From: a virus
Direction: 5' to 3' (one strand)
Length of the DNA stretch: 64,000 bases
IMG/VR virus record: IMGVR_UViG_3300042486_001390
Coordinates: 26,565-90,564 of that record
Shown here: in pieces, positions 7,521-15,333 of the stretch
How positions within the stretch are numbered: position 1 is the stretch's first letter
Layout: every line of letters begins with the position of its first letter
Notes under the pieces: generated by a model
Databases searched by the model: none
Told to the model about the DNA's origin: nothing
What the model saw: only the letters and a program-made list of their open reading frames with translations
Position numbers and translations under genes: made by a program

Positions 7521-7891
7521 TATTTCTGAGCAGATGTACTACGTCTTTTTTTGTAGCGTTGGTGTTGATCCTGTTTTCGTTTAGGATCAAGTTCTCGATG
7601 TTCTAAACAATACCCAGAATTGTTTCTGGTATTAAGTGCCGTAAATTTACCCAAAACTAGGCAAGCAACGCAGTATTTGGTTTTAGGGATACTTATCTCT
7701 ACAGAGAAATTAATCCCTTTTATTTCAGGCTGTTTATCACAGATTAAAGCTACTCTTGTTAGGGCTATGCCCGACAAAGAGTAGTCTTGTAGCTTAACAA
7801 GATTTAAGTTAGTGTCGATATTGTCAATTTTTTGAATAGAAGATTTTAAAATTTTAAAATCTTCTGATTTAAGGGACAAGATTAGAATCAT
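7520..7891 (-). CDS. Hypothetical protein with C-terminal Cys pairs (123 aa)
   Basis: N-terminal alpha/beta region (MILILSLKSEDFKILK). The C-terminus has YCVACLVLGKFT...SGYCLEH, a possible zinc-binding site (C-x2-C...C-x2-H), followed by a strongly basic tail (KRKQDQHQRYKKRRS), suggesting nucleic-acid binding. No close ribosome site is evident. Function unknown. Confidence 0.55.
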   Translation of the reverse strand: MILILSLKSEDFKILKSSIQKIDNIDTNLNLVKLQDYSLSGIALTRVALICDKQPEIKGINFSVEISIPKTKYCVACLVLGKFTALNTRNNSGYCLEHRELDPKRKQDQHQRYKKRRSTSAQK

Positions 7892-8001
7892 GGCAAATAC
7901 GCTGTCAATAGATTAAATTAAGCAGTTTAGTGACTTGCTTAGGTCACTGAATTTTAGATAATATAAACAAGCCTTCGGACTTGCTTGGTTCACCTTCTCT
8001 A

Positions 8002-8202
8002 TTAAAAATAGATATGGTCTGTCAGTGCATTTAGGGACTTTTGTTGTTCCCATGTTAGGGTAATTTCTTTTTTGAGCTTTAACTGCTCAATAGCTGATTC
8101 TACTTTTAGAATTTCTATAACAATTTTAGCTTTGGCACGATTGCCTTTAGTAATCTTAAGTTGAGCTTCCAATCGAGCCAGTTTAGTTTGCAATGTGTTC
8201 AT
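8002..8202 (-). CDS. Small helical protein, paralogue of 10345-10806 N-terminus
   Basis: A 66-residue basic helix. LQTKLARLEAQLKITKGNRAKAK matches the first 25 residues of the gene at 10345-10806 (LQSKLARLNAQLAITRGRRNQRK) almost position by position, as do the following KI..E...AIE residues. It probably represents a duplicated oligomerisation or nucleic-acid-binding helix. Driven by P-B3. Confidence 0.6.
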   Translation of the reverse strand: MNTLQTKLARLEAQLKITKGNRAKAKIVIEILKVESAIEQLKLKKEITLTWEQQKSLNALTDHIYF

Positions 8203-8234
8203 GCCGTCGTTCTGTCTCTTGTTTGCCTAGTCTT

Positions 8235-8277
8235 ATCTTACAAAATTCTCCCAATAAAGTCAAGTATGTGGGTCAAT
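8235..8277 (-). promoter_or_regulatory. Promoter P-B3 with degenerate operator
   Basis: Minus-strand TTGACT-N17-TAAGAT. One arm, ATTCTCCCA, is intact; the other reads TGGGTCAAT instead of TGGGAGAAT, so the dyad is damaged on the upstream side. Regulation may differ from P-B1 and P-B2. Confidence 0.75.
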
Positions 8278-8317
8278 CTTTTTTCTGAACGTTTGTACTA
8301 AGTATATTTACTTGTTA

Positions 8318-8785
8318 TCATTGTAGATACATTGTAGATAGGGTGATCTACAACCGAAACCGTTACCCTGTAAAGGTTCTAGACTTTGTTGATAATGTCG
8401 ATGTCTTATAAAGGAAAAAGATAAAAGAATAAACCAGACTGGACAATAAAAAGACTGCGAGAGATAACTAAGTTCAGCAGTAGAAAGAAAAAACCAAAGT
8501 CAGCAATAAATCTGTTAGTTTGTAGATAGATTGTAGATAAGGTTATTTACAATCGAAAGCCTTATAGGGTATAGATTTCAAGGTTTGTTTATCTTGTCGA
8601 CACTCTATACAGAGAGAGAAAAGATAGGGAGAAATAAACGAACTGGACAATAAGAGAAGGATAAAAAATCCTGACACAGGGAAATAGAGTAACAATATAA
8701 ACAAAGTCTAGAACCTATATATATCAATGCTTTTTGTTGTTGATCACCTTATCTACAATCTATTTACAAACTAACAAACTATAGC
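8318..8785. repeat. Cluster of dispersed palindrome-containing repeats (three copies)
   Basis: No gene is seen in this stretch. Two forward copies (about 8318-8500 and 8517-8690) and one inverted copy (about 8695-8785) share the order: TGTAGATA...TATCTACA dyad, CGAAA, GGGTATAG/CTAGACTTTGTT, a CGATGTCTTATA-type block, then an A/G-rich tail with GGACAATAA. The dyad has 9-base arms with a 2-base centre. Copies also lie at 9.7, 22.3-23.0 and 62.7 kb. Confidence 0.8.
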
Positions 8786-8810
8786 CCCCCTATGGGTCCA
8801 TAGGGGGTTT
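8785..8810 (+). terminator. Hairpin with short T run
   Basis: Perfect 10-bp stem CCCCCTATGG/CCATAGGGGG followed by TTT on the plus strand. It is terminator-like, but the T run is short and no plus-strand gene precedes it. Confidence 0.45.
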
Positions 8811-8818
8811 ATCTTGAA

Positions 8819-8866
8819 TGTCGGGGTGAAGACCCTCGCTTTTAGCGATGGGAGTGTCAAATGGGT
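8819..8866 (+). other. IS605-like 3' end hairpin (possible relic)
   Basis: CCCTCGC-TTTTA-GCGATGGG hairpin followed by AGTGTCAAA, which resembles the right end and reRNA 3' end of IS200/IS605 elements. No transposase gene is adjacent. Low certainty. Confidence 0.3.
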
Positions 8867-8876
8867 TTAGGTATTT

Positions 8877-9077
8877 TTACCGTTTTTTGTCGTTTCTCAT
8901 AAGCATTCGACCGCCTCGCCATCCCCGTGCTTTTTCTCGTTCGGTTTCGAGTAGGTTAAATTTAGCTATATCGCGCTCTTTTTCGGCGTGTAATTCTTCG
9001 ATCACTAGCCGCTTATAGTCAAGCATCGAGTTTTTGCTGCTAAAGTCAGCGATCATAGTCTTTTGAGTTTTGATCAA
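8877..9077 (-). CDS. Hypothetical charged helical protein
   Basis: At least 60 residues, highly charged (EELHAEKERDIAKFNLLETEREKARGW), ending in a basic RGGRMLMRNDKKR. The start is uncertain: TTG 9077 sits directly on GAGGAG and an internal ATG follows, while the frame is open upstream to 9130. It follows the 152-residue gene by translational proximity. Function unknown. Confidence 0.5.
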   Translation of the reverse strand: MIKTQKTMIADFSSKNSMLDYKRLVIEELHAEKERDIAKFNLLETEREKARGWRGGRMLMRNDKKR

Positions 9078-9123
9078 CTCCTCTAGTATTTGCTTCTCTT
9101 CGCTTAGTTTGACGATTTGGCTC

Positions 9124-9582
9124 TCAAGTTTGCCTTACCTCTGTAATTGCCTCGCTCTTGACGCGAAAACCAGCTAATGCGTGAAGGAATAATCGGACTC
9201 CTAGCTTAAGCACTTGAGAGGCTAACTCAGGATTATCCTTTGGCAACCACTTACAGATTAGGTCTTCTGGGATTAGATAAACCCCTTGCAACCCGCCCTC
9301 TGTTTGAATTTGAGCCTGTTTTAGCAATCCTAATCCTAACCCCATTGTGTTACCCCCTTGTAACCCGCTCCCTGTTTGAATTTGAGGGCGATTTGGAGAT
9401 TCAGAAGTTACCCCCTTGCTATCTTCTTTAAATAGCCGGTTTAACCGCATAGTGATAGCGTTGTGGCTTTTCCCGGACATACGAGCATATCCTTTGATTG
9501 AGGCAAAGCTTTCACCGGTCTGAGTGTCGATAATTAATTCAATACCGTCGTGATCAAAACGTTGTAAAATTAGATCAGCCAT
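9124..9582 (-). CDS. Phage antirepressor-like / DNA-binding protein
   Basis: A 152-residue protein. The N-terminus (FDHDGIELIIDTQTGESFASIKGYARMSGKSHNAITMRL) looks like the helix-turn-helix start of cyanobacterial phage regulatory proteins that test MSGK..NAIT. The middle contains two copies of an IQTG/EGGLQG segment (RPQIQTGSGLQGG and AQIQTEGGLQGV), mirrored in the DNA as a 14-base repeat. It ends with a helical region PELASQVLKLGVRLFLHALAGF. The call is from general resemblance only. Confidence 0.5.
   Translation of the reverse strand: MADLILQRFDHDGIELIIDTQTGESFASIKGYARMSGKSHNAITMRLNRLFKEDSKGVTSESPNRPQIQTGSGLQGGNTMGLGLGLLKQAQIQTEGGLQGVYLIPEDLICKWLPKDNPELASQVLKLGVRLFLHALAGFRVKSEAITEVRQT
9300..9400. 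repeat. Short direct repeat inside the antirepressor-like gene
   Basis: The stretch around CCCTTG-AACCCG-CTCT-GTTTGAATTTGAG occurs twice about 70 bases apart (near 9287-9312 and 9356-9384), giving the duplicated IQT..GLQG peptide. Confidence 0.7.
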
Positions 9583-9614
9583 GTTAGCCTCTACAGTAGG
9601 TTGACTTAGTTAGT

Positions 9615-9632
9615 CCCTCGCGTCAACGAGGG
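9615..9632 (-). promoter_or_regulatory. Leader hairpin
   Basis: CCCTCG-N6-CGAGGG inverted repeat in the untranslated leader of the antirepressor-like gene. It could act as an attenuator or mRNA-stability structure. Confidence 0.4.
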
Positions 9633-9666
9633 CATATTAATATTGTACTACATTAAATAATCAATT

Positions 9667-9700
9667 ATTCCCCAATATAGAAAATTCTATATTGGGGAAT
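9667..9700. promoter_or_regulatory. 34-bp near-perfect palindrome (candidate operator)
   Basis: Two 16-base arms beginning ATTCCCCAATATAGAA flank a 2-base centre. It lies upstream of the antirepressor-like gene and is the longest perfect dyad in the window. There is no T run, so operator is likelier than terminator. Confidence 0.6.
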
Positions 9701-9734
9701 CTGGACACAGAAAAAACGAAAATCAGGGAACCTG

Positions 9735-9825
9735 CTAACAAAAACAACAAACTAATAAAACCTATATACATCAATACTTTTCACTGTTAATACACTGCTA
9801 ACAATCTGTTAACAGTGTATTAACT
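9735..9825. repeat. Diverged inverted copy of the dispersed palindromic element
   Basis: The inverted orientation contains ACCTATATACATCAATA and a longer dyad, AATACACTG...CAGTGTATT, with an internal CTAACAATCTGTTAAC. The core matches the other copies while the dyad sequence differs. Confidence 0.55.
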
Positions 9826-9854
9826 AAAAACCCGTCAATCAATTGACGGGTTTT
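9826..9854 (-). terminator. Rho-independent terminator
   Basis: CCCGTCAAT/ATTGACGGG stem with AAAAA on one side and TTTT on the other, ending immediately after the stop of the gene at 9857-10177. It can work on both strands. Confidence 0.85.
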
Positions 9855-9856
9855 GA

Positions 9857-10177
9857 TTAATTAAATTTTTTGTACTCTTGTAGTATTAGGTCGGTTGCCT
9901 CCTCAATTCGGTTTCCTTTTGATAGTAGTTTAAGAATTTTAGCCAAAACTTGTCTGACTCGTTCTTTACCTATTCCTAATTCTGCTGTAGTTGATGCCAC
10001 TCTAAAGCGATAGTTCCGATGCCGGGAAGTAACAGGCACTGGGTCAAGATTGTTGTTTTTTGCCCACACCAGATAGATGTAGGCTTGTCTGGAAGTTATC
10101 ACTTTTGTTTTTCTAGTCTTAATTTTTGAAAACATTTGGCGGATCGTGCCATCAAGATCAAGTAATAAAGCTTTCAT
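9857..10177 (-). CDS. Small DNA-binding protein with a HAD-like first motif
   Basis: A 106-residue protein. The first 14 residues, MKALLLDLDGTIRQ, are the DxDGT motif that opens HAD phosphatases, but no other HAD motif follows. Residues 30-90 (SRQAYIYLVWAKNNN, TTAELGIGKERVRQVLAKILKLL) look like a helix-turn-helix region. It could be a chimera of a truncated HAD start with a DNA-binding domain; an internal ATG at 10135 would remove the HAD segment. Followed directly by its terminator. Confidence 0.5.
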   Translation of the reverse strand: MKALLLDLDGTIRQMFSKIKTRKTKVITSRQAYIYLVWAKNNNLDPVPVTSRHRNYRFRVASTTAELGIGKERVRQVLAKILKLLSKGNRIEEATDLILQEYKKFN

Positions 10178-10209
10178 TTTTTCAAATTTTCCCCTACTTA
10201 AGCTTCAGG

Positions 10210-10283
10210 ACATCCCTAGTAGGGATTAGATAAAGCGCACGCGACTACGACTATAGTACATAGTTTCAATTCCTAATAGGAGT
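10210..10283. promoter_or_regulatory. Pair of CCCTA/TAGGG-type dyads
   Basis: TCCCTAGTAGGGA near 10213-10225 and TTCCTAATAGGAG near 10270-10282 are similar palindromes about 57 bases apart in the gap upstream of the 106-residue gene. They are candidate operator sites. Confidence 0.4.
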
Positions 10284-10418
10284 TCTTTGTGCAGCTACCT
10301 TAAGTAAATCACTTAATTCTTGATAAGTGTTTTGCCGTGCCACTTTAGGCACTGGCACGCTGAGAAAAGCGGTAACATACCTCTTGATAGGAGATGCTTT
10401 GGATTTCTCCTTTGACAT
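10266..10418 (-). CDS. Possible small protein overlapping 10345-10806
   Basis: From ATG 10418 it encodes 50 residues (MSKEKSKASPIKRYVTAFLS... ARQNTYQELSDLLKVAAQ) in another frame than the preceding gene, overlapping its last 74 bases. It may be a separate coupled gene or the original C-terminus of the preceding gene after a frameshift. Weak evidence. Confidence 0.3.
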   Translation of the reverse strand: MSKEKSKASPIKRYVTAFLSVPVPKVARQNTYQELSDLLKVAAQRTPIRN

Positions 10419-10806
10419 TTTCAAATACCCAGTAATCGCCGTCGCTGTCTTGGTAGATAGCATTTAAATTAATAGGAATTTCAAAAGTTGCTGCCACCTC
10501 TCCTTTTTTGCCTTCAAATTTTCGGCTTACAGGCTCGATAAACTTCTTAGTGAATCCACCGTGCTTAATATCTTTTTCGGGTGAGATTTTCGCTACCCAT
10601 GCTCTCCAAGCGCGGCGAGGAGTTTCTAGGGTAAGAGTGCGAGTTTTAGGCAATCTTTTAAAGCTTACGATAGTATTTTTCTCGATTGCTTCGATAGCGG
10701 CTTCTACCGCTAAGATTTTTTCAATTAGTTTACGCTGGTTTCTCCGTCCTCTAGTAATCGCTAGTTGAGCGTTTAGTCGAGCCAGTTTAGATTGTAGGTT
10801 ATTCAT
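10345..10806 (-). CDS. Hypothetical protein with LQSKLARL helix (153 aa)
   Basis: The N-terminal 45 residues are a basic helix paralogous to the whole gene at 8002-8202. The middle is Arg/Thr-rich (KRLPKTRTLTLETPRRAWRAWVAK). The C-terminus has a small beta fold (AIYQDSDGDYWVFENVKGEIQSISY) resembling short KTSC-like domains. ATG 10806 follows AAAGAGGACAAATC, the leader also seen behind the P-B promoters, although no clear P-B operator is present here. Confidence 0.55.
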   Translation of the reverse strand: MNNLQSKLARLNAQLAITRGRRNQRKLIEKILAVEAAIEAIEKNTIVSFKRLPKTRTLTLETPRRAWRAWVAKISPEKDIKHGGFTKKFIEPVSRKFEGKKGEVAATFEIPINLNAIYQDSDGDYWVFENVKGEIQSISYQEVCYRFSQRASA

Positions 10807-11141
10807 TTGATTTGTCCTCTTTGTTTTGCTTACATTCCTAATATAGATCGATCCTCTTGATGAGTGTTGGCAAAGTGTGACAGTTTATCAAGTGTCACTG
10901 TGGATACTTTTGTACTGGACTGATTGAATATCCGATTTATTGCCGATTTTCAGTATATTTGGTTGTTATACGTCCATTTTTATTGATTATTACCGTTGAG
11001 AATATCACTAAGCATTTTTAACTACTATAGAAGTTCCTTCCTTTAGATCAACTTAATTTTATCGGTTTATTTTTTGGTTACACGGCACAAAATTTGTTAA
11101 TTTGGCATAATATTGATTAATCGAGATTACATTTTAATTTA
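10807..11141. other. Divergent intergenic region
   Basis: 335 bases between a leftward gene and the rightward terminase operon. It contains GTGACAG/CTGTGACACTT-like short dyads around 10880-10900 (GTGTGACAGTTTATCAAGTGTCAC) and AT-rich stretches. I see no convincing consensus promoter or ORF. Confidence 0.4.
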
Positions 11142-11831
11142 ATGCCAAGACGAAAAAAAGTACCACCAAATAACTCAACCCCAACCCCTAAAAGCCCTGT
11201 ATCAGGTAAGGCTAGTCGGTTTGATAATCTAATACCAAATGTACCTATCGAGTTTGGTCATTATCCAATTTGGGAAAGACAACCCTACGAAATGTCTCAA
11301 TGGTTTGAAAAATTTCAAGCTTTTTATATCCATCTTCCTGCGGGGTACAGGACATTAAATCGTGCTTTTAATGATTGCGCTATGTCGGCAGGTGAGGAAA
11401 TTCCAAAGACTGAAAGTAAACGCAGTATCACCGTTCCAGAACAATGGCAATTAGCCTATAAAATTTATCGCTGGGAAGATCGAGCTAAAGCATATTGGCT
11501 TAAAAAAATACAAGATCAAGAGGCTTATAGAGATGGAATTTTAAGCCAAATAATAGATAAAAGCATAAAGAATGCTTTTAAAACACTCGAAAAAAGCGAA
11601 GAGATAAACAATCGTTCGCTAGACGATCCTAACGGTAATTGGAGTCACAAAGACGCTGTGATCATGACTAAAGCTGTCACGGAAATAGTAGAAAAAGCAT
11701 TAGGGCTTGACACTGTAGAATATGCTATTAGTATTTTACAAAAAAATGGGTTGGCCGCAATCGACCCCGACGGGAACCTAATAGGACAGCCAACAGATAA
11801 AGGTAATTTAGAAGATGAAACTATCTTATAG
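11142..11831 (+). CDS. Terminase small subunit (probable)
   Basis: A 229-residue protein directly upstream of and overlapping the large terminase. The N-terminus is disordered and basic (PRRKKVPPNNSTPTPKSP). The middle, from YEMSQWFEKFQAFY through SITVPEQWQLAYKIYRWEDRAKAYWLKK, is helical and like the DNA-recognition region of small terminases. The C-terminus has another helix (ILSQIIDKSIKNAFKTLEKS). No ribosome site stands out at ATG 11142. Identity is inferred mostly from position. Confidence 0.65.
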   Translation: MPRRKKVPPNNSTPTPKSPVSGKASRFDNLIPNVPIEFGHYPIWERQPYEMSQWFEKFQAFYIHLPAGYRTLNRAFNDCAMSAGEEIPKTESKRSITVPEQWQLAYKIYRWEDRAKAYWLKKIQDQEAYRDGILSQIIDKSIKNAFKTLEKSEEINNRSLDDPNGNWSHKDAVIMTKAVTEIVEKALGLDTVEYAISILQKNGLAAIDPDGNLIGQPTDKGNLEDETIL

Positions 11832-13452
11832 AAATCTATCTAAGATAAAAGCAGCGACCGAAAAATATAAACTTGTTAATACCAAAGAAGAAATTGTTTT
11901 CCCTCAATTACAAGAGGGAAAACAAGCTTTATTTGGGGAAATTGATGCTGATGTAATCTTCTATGGCGGAGGCGCAGGAAGTGGCAAGAGTGCCGGGCTA
12001 TTAATTGATTTTGCCCGTCAAGAATTTATTAGCAATCCTGACTATCGGGCTGTTATATTTCGTCGGACGTATCCTGAATTTACTCAAGCAGGTGGACTAA
12101 TAGATGAAAGCCAAAAAATCTATCAAGCAGTGAAAGGTAATTTTATTGAAAAGCCTCCAGGGTGGCGATTTCCATTTGGATCAAAAATATCTTTTAGACA
12201 TTTGCAATACGAAAAAACTGTCTATGTTTATCAAGGGGGACAAATTGCAAGGATAGGTTTTGACGAATTAACCCATTTTACAGAAGAACAGTTTTTCTAT
12301 CTTCTCTCTAGAAACCGTTCAGTATCGGGAATTAAACCCGCAGTTAGGGCAACTTGTAACCCCGATGCTGACTCTTGGGTAGCTAGTTTTATCTCTTGGT
12401 GGATCGACCCTAAGACTGGGTATGCTATTGAAGAAAGAGGGGGAATAGTTAAATATTTTATTAGACGAGAAAACATAATCCACTGGGCTGATACTAAAGA
12501 AGAACTAATCGATAAATTTAGTCTTAAAGATGAACTTTTTGACCTTATTCCTAAAGATAAAAGAGAAAAGTTTTTATCAAATACAGATACTAATATTACA
12601 CCAGATAATCTGATTAAGAGTTTTACTTTTATTCCAGCTACGATTTTTGATAATCCAGCTTTAATTAGGGTTAATCCTACTTATTTGGCTAACCTTTACG
12701 CTTTACATCCTATTGAGCGGGAAAGACTTCTCAGAGGTAACTGGAAAGTTAAATATGAAGCTGGTACGGTATTTGATCGGACTTGGTTTGAGATTCTCGA
12801 TAAAATCCCCGATAGTTGGAAATTAATAGGTAAAGTGAGATTCTGGGATTTAGCGGCAACTGCTAAAGAGAATGCTGAGAATTATCATTGCTATACCAGT
12901 GGCACTCTTGTCTATAAATACCAAAGAATTAAGAATACACTACCAGATTCAACCGAGATTAAGGAATTTACTTATGTGATTGCGGACAATATCTGTGAGC
13001 AGAAAAAGGTAGGGGAAGTTGAATTAATGCTTAAAAATACTGCTGAATTGGATGGGAAAACTGTAGCTGTAAGATGGGAACAAGAAGGGGGATCGAGCGG
13101 TAAATTTGTTGAAAATACCATTACTAATGTAATTAGAGAAAATCATCCGAACCATGACGTTAAAGCGATCGTACCTCAAGGGGATAAGCTAACGCGAGCT
13201 TTACCAGTAGCCACGGCAGCTAGTCGGGGACAAATCTTTATCTTAAGAGATGGGACGTGGAACACTCGGTTTTTAAATGCCTGCCAGGGTTTTGATGGTA
13301 GCAAAAAAACACCCCCGACTAACGACATCGTAGATAGCCTATCGGGAGCATTTTATTCCCTTGAAAATGAGTTTCAAGAACATGAGAGAATTATTAGCAC
13401 GATTGTTACTTCTGCTCCTGTTAATCGGTTTAGAAGCGGTTTTAGGGGTTAG
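11815..13452 (+). CDS. terL: Terminase large subunit
   Basis: A 545-residue DNA-packaging motor. Walker A GGGAGSGKSAG lies near residues 51-61, a Walker B-like segment ARIGFDELTHF near 145, and VRATCNPDADSWV after it (coupling motif). The nuclease region has VRFWDLAAT near 343 as its first acidic site, with a later DIVDSLSGAFY near the end. Size and motif order are normal for phage TerL. It overlaps the small subunit by 17 bases and is one of few plus-strand virion genes. Confidence 0.93.
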   Translation: MKLSYRNLSKIKAATEKYKLVNTKEEIVFPQLQEGKQALFGEIDADVIFYGGGAGSGKSAGLLIDFARQEFISNPDYRAVIFRRTYPEFTQAGGLIDESQKIYQAVKGNFIEKPPGWRFPFGSKISFRHLQYEKTVYVYQGGQIARIGFDELTHFTEEQFFYLLSRNRSVSGIKPAVRATCNPDADSWVASFISWWIDPKTGYAIEERGGIVKYFIRRENIIHWADTKEELIDKFSLKDELFDLIPKDKREKFLSNTDTNITPDNLIKSFTFIPATIFDNPALIRVNPTYLANLYALHPIERERLLRGNWKVKYEAGTVFDRTWFEILDKIPDSWKLIGKVRFWDLAATAKENAENYHCYTSGTLVYKYQRIKNTLPDSTEIKEFTYVIADNICEQKKVGEVELMLKNTAELDGKTVAVRWEQEGGSSGKFVENTITNVIRENHPNHDVKAIVPQGDKLTRALPVATAASRGQIFILRDGTWNTRFLNACQGFDGSKKTPPTNDIVDSLSGAFYSLENEFQEHERIISTIVTSAPVNRFRSGFRG

Positions 13453-13636
13453 TGGTAGTCCATCCACATTTCCAAACGATACCAGAGGTGTTAATGTTAA
13501 TACGCTCTATTTCAATTGGATTGTCGTTATTGCTATCAAAATAATTACACCAATGCCAGATAGCTTCTGTTTTTGATTCCGATACAATAAGAAGACTAAA
13601 TGATGTAACTGAATCTTTAACTAGGTACAAATTCAT
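13442..13636 (-). CDS. Small hypothetical protein (64 aa)
   Basis: MNLYLVKDSVTSFSLLIVSESKTEAIWHWCNYF resembles small alpha/beta phage proteins that read LIVSxSxxEAxxxW. It converges with the terminase gene and overlaps its last 11 bases. No clear ribosome site. Confidence 0.5.
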   Translation of the reverse strand: MNLYLVKDSVTSFSLLIVSESKTEAIWHWCNYFDSNNDNPIEIERININTSGIVWKCGWTTTNP

Positions 13637-13654
13637 AATAGTTGTAAAAATATT

Positions 13655-13933
13655 CTAATTAATTTGATTTACTAGAGACTCTCGATAAAGTCTTTCGCGT
13701 TCTATCCAGAAACGAGCAGAAGGTACGCCTAAAGCTAATTCCATTTTATAAGCAATACAAACAGTAATTTCTTCTTTACCTTTTATGAGTTGATTAATAG
13801 TCTTTTTCGGCAACCCCATGCGACTAGCAAATTCAGTTCTAGTTATTTTTCTTTCTTTTAGGATTTCACTAAGGGTTTCTCCTGGTGGAGAAACAAAATC
13901 TGATGTATATTTATTTTCAATAGTATTAGTCAT
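13655..13933 (-). CDS. HigA-family antitoxin / XRE regulator, no toxin partner
   Basis: A 92-residue protein. SPPGETLSEILKERKITRTEFASRMGLPKKTINQLIKGKEEIT is the HigA-type helix-turn-helix; the C-terminus ARFWIERERLYRE matches the family's fWl.le..y segment. Usually the antitoxin of HigB, an mRNA interferase. Neither neighbour (a 64-residue protein and an oxygenase-like protein) resembles HigB, so it appears orphaned. It might counter a host toxin or act only as a regulator. ATG 13933 is preferred over TTG 13945. Confidence 0.8.
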   Translation of the reverse strand: MTNTIENKYTSDFVSPPGETLSEILKERKITRTEFASRMGLPKKTINQLIKGKEEITVCIAYKMELALGVPSARFWIERERLYRESLVNQIN

Positions 13934-13948
13934 AGATTTGATCAATAG

Positions 13949-14482
13949 TTATAAATAATCATAAACAAAATAATTAACAACTTTAATAGCTTCCTTGACT
14001 CTTGGAATAAAGTCAATATCTAAGCTGATAAACATAAAAGGGTCTTCTGTTTTTTTTGTGTTTTTTAGTTTATGATAGCACGAAATATCTAGTAATAAAA
14101 TATCTCCTGCTTTTAAAACCAATCTTTGTGTATCTTTTCTTTGGACTAATAAAGAGTTTATTTGATCATCCATACTTTTAAAGGGAGTATAATTTTTTAA
14201 GAGTTTTTCTAAAGTATTATTGTTTACTGTAGAAGAGTAGAGTTCATAGTTGTCACTCTGAACAACTAAAATAATTGAATATTTTCTACCCTTATAAATG
14301 TCGTCAGTGTGCCAATTTACTCCTATCGTTCCCCATGAAGCATAAGAGTCTTCGCACGTATCATAAAGAGGGTGTATATTGTTATGTGTTACGAAACACT
14401 TAGTGGTATAACAAGAATCAGTTGCTATTTTGTTTAACCTGTCTAAATTGTGATATTCGCCTAATTTATACAGAGGTTTCAT
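13949..14482 (-). CDS. Possible 2-oxoglutarate/Fe(II) oxygenase-like protein
   Basis: A 177-residue protein. WHTDDIYKGRKYSIILVV gives an H-x-D metal motif, and LKAGDILLLDISCYHKLKN gives a distal His after a GDILLLD strand, the order used by double-stranded beta-helix oxygenases. A terminal Arg for 2-oxoglutarate is possible in DFIPRVKE. This is a fold-level guess without a substrate. It lies in the same leftward run as the HigA-like gene. Confidence 0.5.
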   Translation of the reverse strand: MKPLYKLGEYHNLDRLNKIATDSCYTTKCFVTHNNIHPLYDTCEDSYASWGTIGVNWHTDDIYKGRKYSIILVVQSDNYELYSSTVNNNTLEKLLKNYTPFKSMDDQINSLLVQRKDTQRLVLKAGDILLLDISCYHKLKNTKKTEDPFMFISLDIDFIPRVKEAIKVVNYFVYDYL

Positions 14483-14531
14483 TTTTTATTTGGTTGATGA
14501 TTGTTGACTGATAGCTGATAACTGATCGAAA

Positions 14532-15023
14532 CTAAGTAAATAATCTTGATGCAATACTAAGTAAATACACCCATTCTTCTTCAAGCATTAACATCATTCC
14601 AGAAGGATCGGGATTGGTAAGTAAGCAAAAGCTTACTTCGTCTATGCGATCACTGTCGTAGAATAACTCAATATCAGTATTTGGAAATACTGTCATAAAG
14701 CCAAATTTAAACTTGGCATTTTGACGATTTTCGCAGGTTAGTGTAGCTGAATGACTTGGATTCTCCCACGGAATACGATCTCTAAAGCTTTGATAAGTTA
14801 TTTTTAGTTTCCAGTCAATAACTGAGGGAAAGTCTTCTTTAAAATGTTCTTCCTTTACCCATTTAGCAATTTCGTCGATTATCCATTCTTGATCTTTTTG
14901 GATGAAGTAGTGAACGCCTTCTGAATATCGAAACGGGAATAACTTTGTTTCGTACCAGTTTAACTTGAACCCTTGCGGGTCTGAGTCAATTTTAGGGAAT
15001 TGCCCTATATCCATCATTGTCAT
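14532..15023 (-). CDS. DUF6876-like protein
   Basis: A 163-residue protein from ATG 15023 (TAGGAGTAAAAACC just upstream, the same leader used by several neighbours). WYETKLFPFRYSEGVHYFIQKDQEWIIDEIAKWV parallels the 111-residue protein at 18219-18554 (YPFEYTDGVKYVAENGKAYWLLDAIASW), including a later ATLTCE strand in both. This family is common in phage and plasmid accessory regions; function unknown. Confidence 0.65.
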   Translation of the reverse strand: MTMMDIGQFPKIDSDPQGFKLNWYETKLFPFRYSEGVHYFIQKDQEWIIDEIAKWVKEEHFKEDFPSVIDWKLKITYQSFRDRIPWENPSHSATLTCENRQNAKFKFGFMTVFPNTDIELFYDSDRIDEVSFCLLTNPDPSGMMLMLEEEWVYLLSIASRLFT

Positions 15024-15059
15024 GGTTTTTACTCCTAAATAAATTGTTTTTACTGACAA

Positions 15060-15281
15060 CTAATGATTGAGCAGATAATTTTCTAGTTCTTCTTCCGTGT
15101 AATTACATACAGGACGGTAATTTAATTCTTTATGGCAAAGATCGTAAAATTCAGCTTTACTGCCTGCTTTTTCCCATATCCAATGAATCATCTCACCGTC
15201 AATTCCTTGATTAATTGCCCACATATCCGCTTCAATTTTCTCAGATTCATCTTTCCAGTTAGAATTTTGTTGCTGTGTCAT
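15060..15281 (-). CDS. Small acidic hypothetical protein (73 aa)
   Basis: Acidic, helical (NWKDESEKIEADMWAINQGIDGEMIHWIW, TEEELENYLLNH). In an operon with the DUF6876-like gene, from which it is separated by 36 bases. A heptanucleotide spacer lies upstream. Function unknown. Confidence 0.5.
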   Translation of the reverse strand: MTQQQNSNWKDESEKIEADMWAINQGIDGEMIHWIWEKAGSKAEFYDLCHKELNYRPVCNYTEEELENYLLNH

Positions 15282-15333
15282 GATACTTAACTCTTAGTGG
15301 TTTTTACTGACAACTGATAACTGACAACTGATA

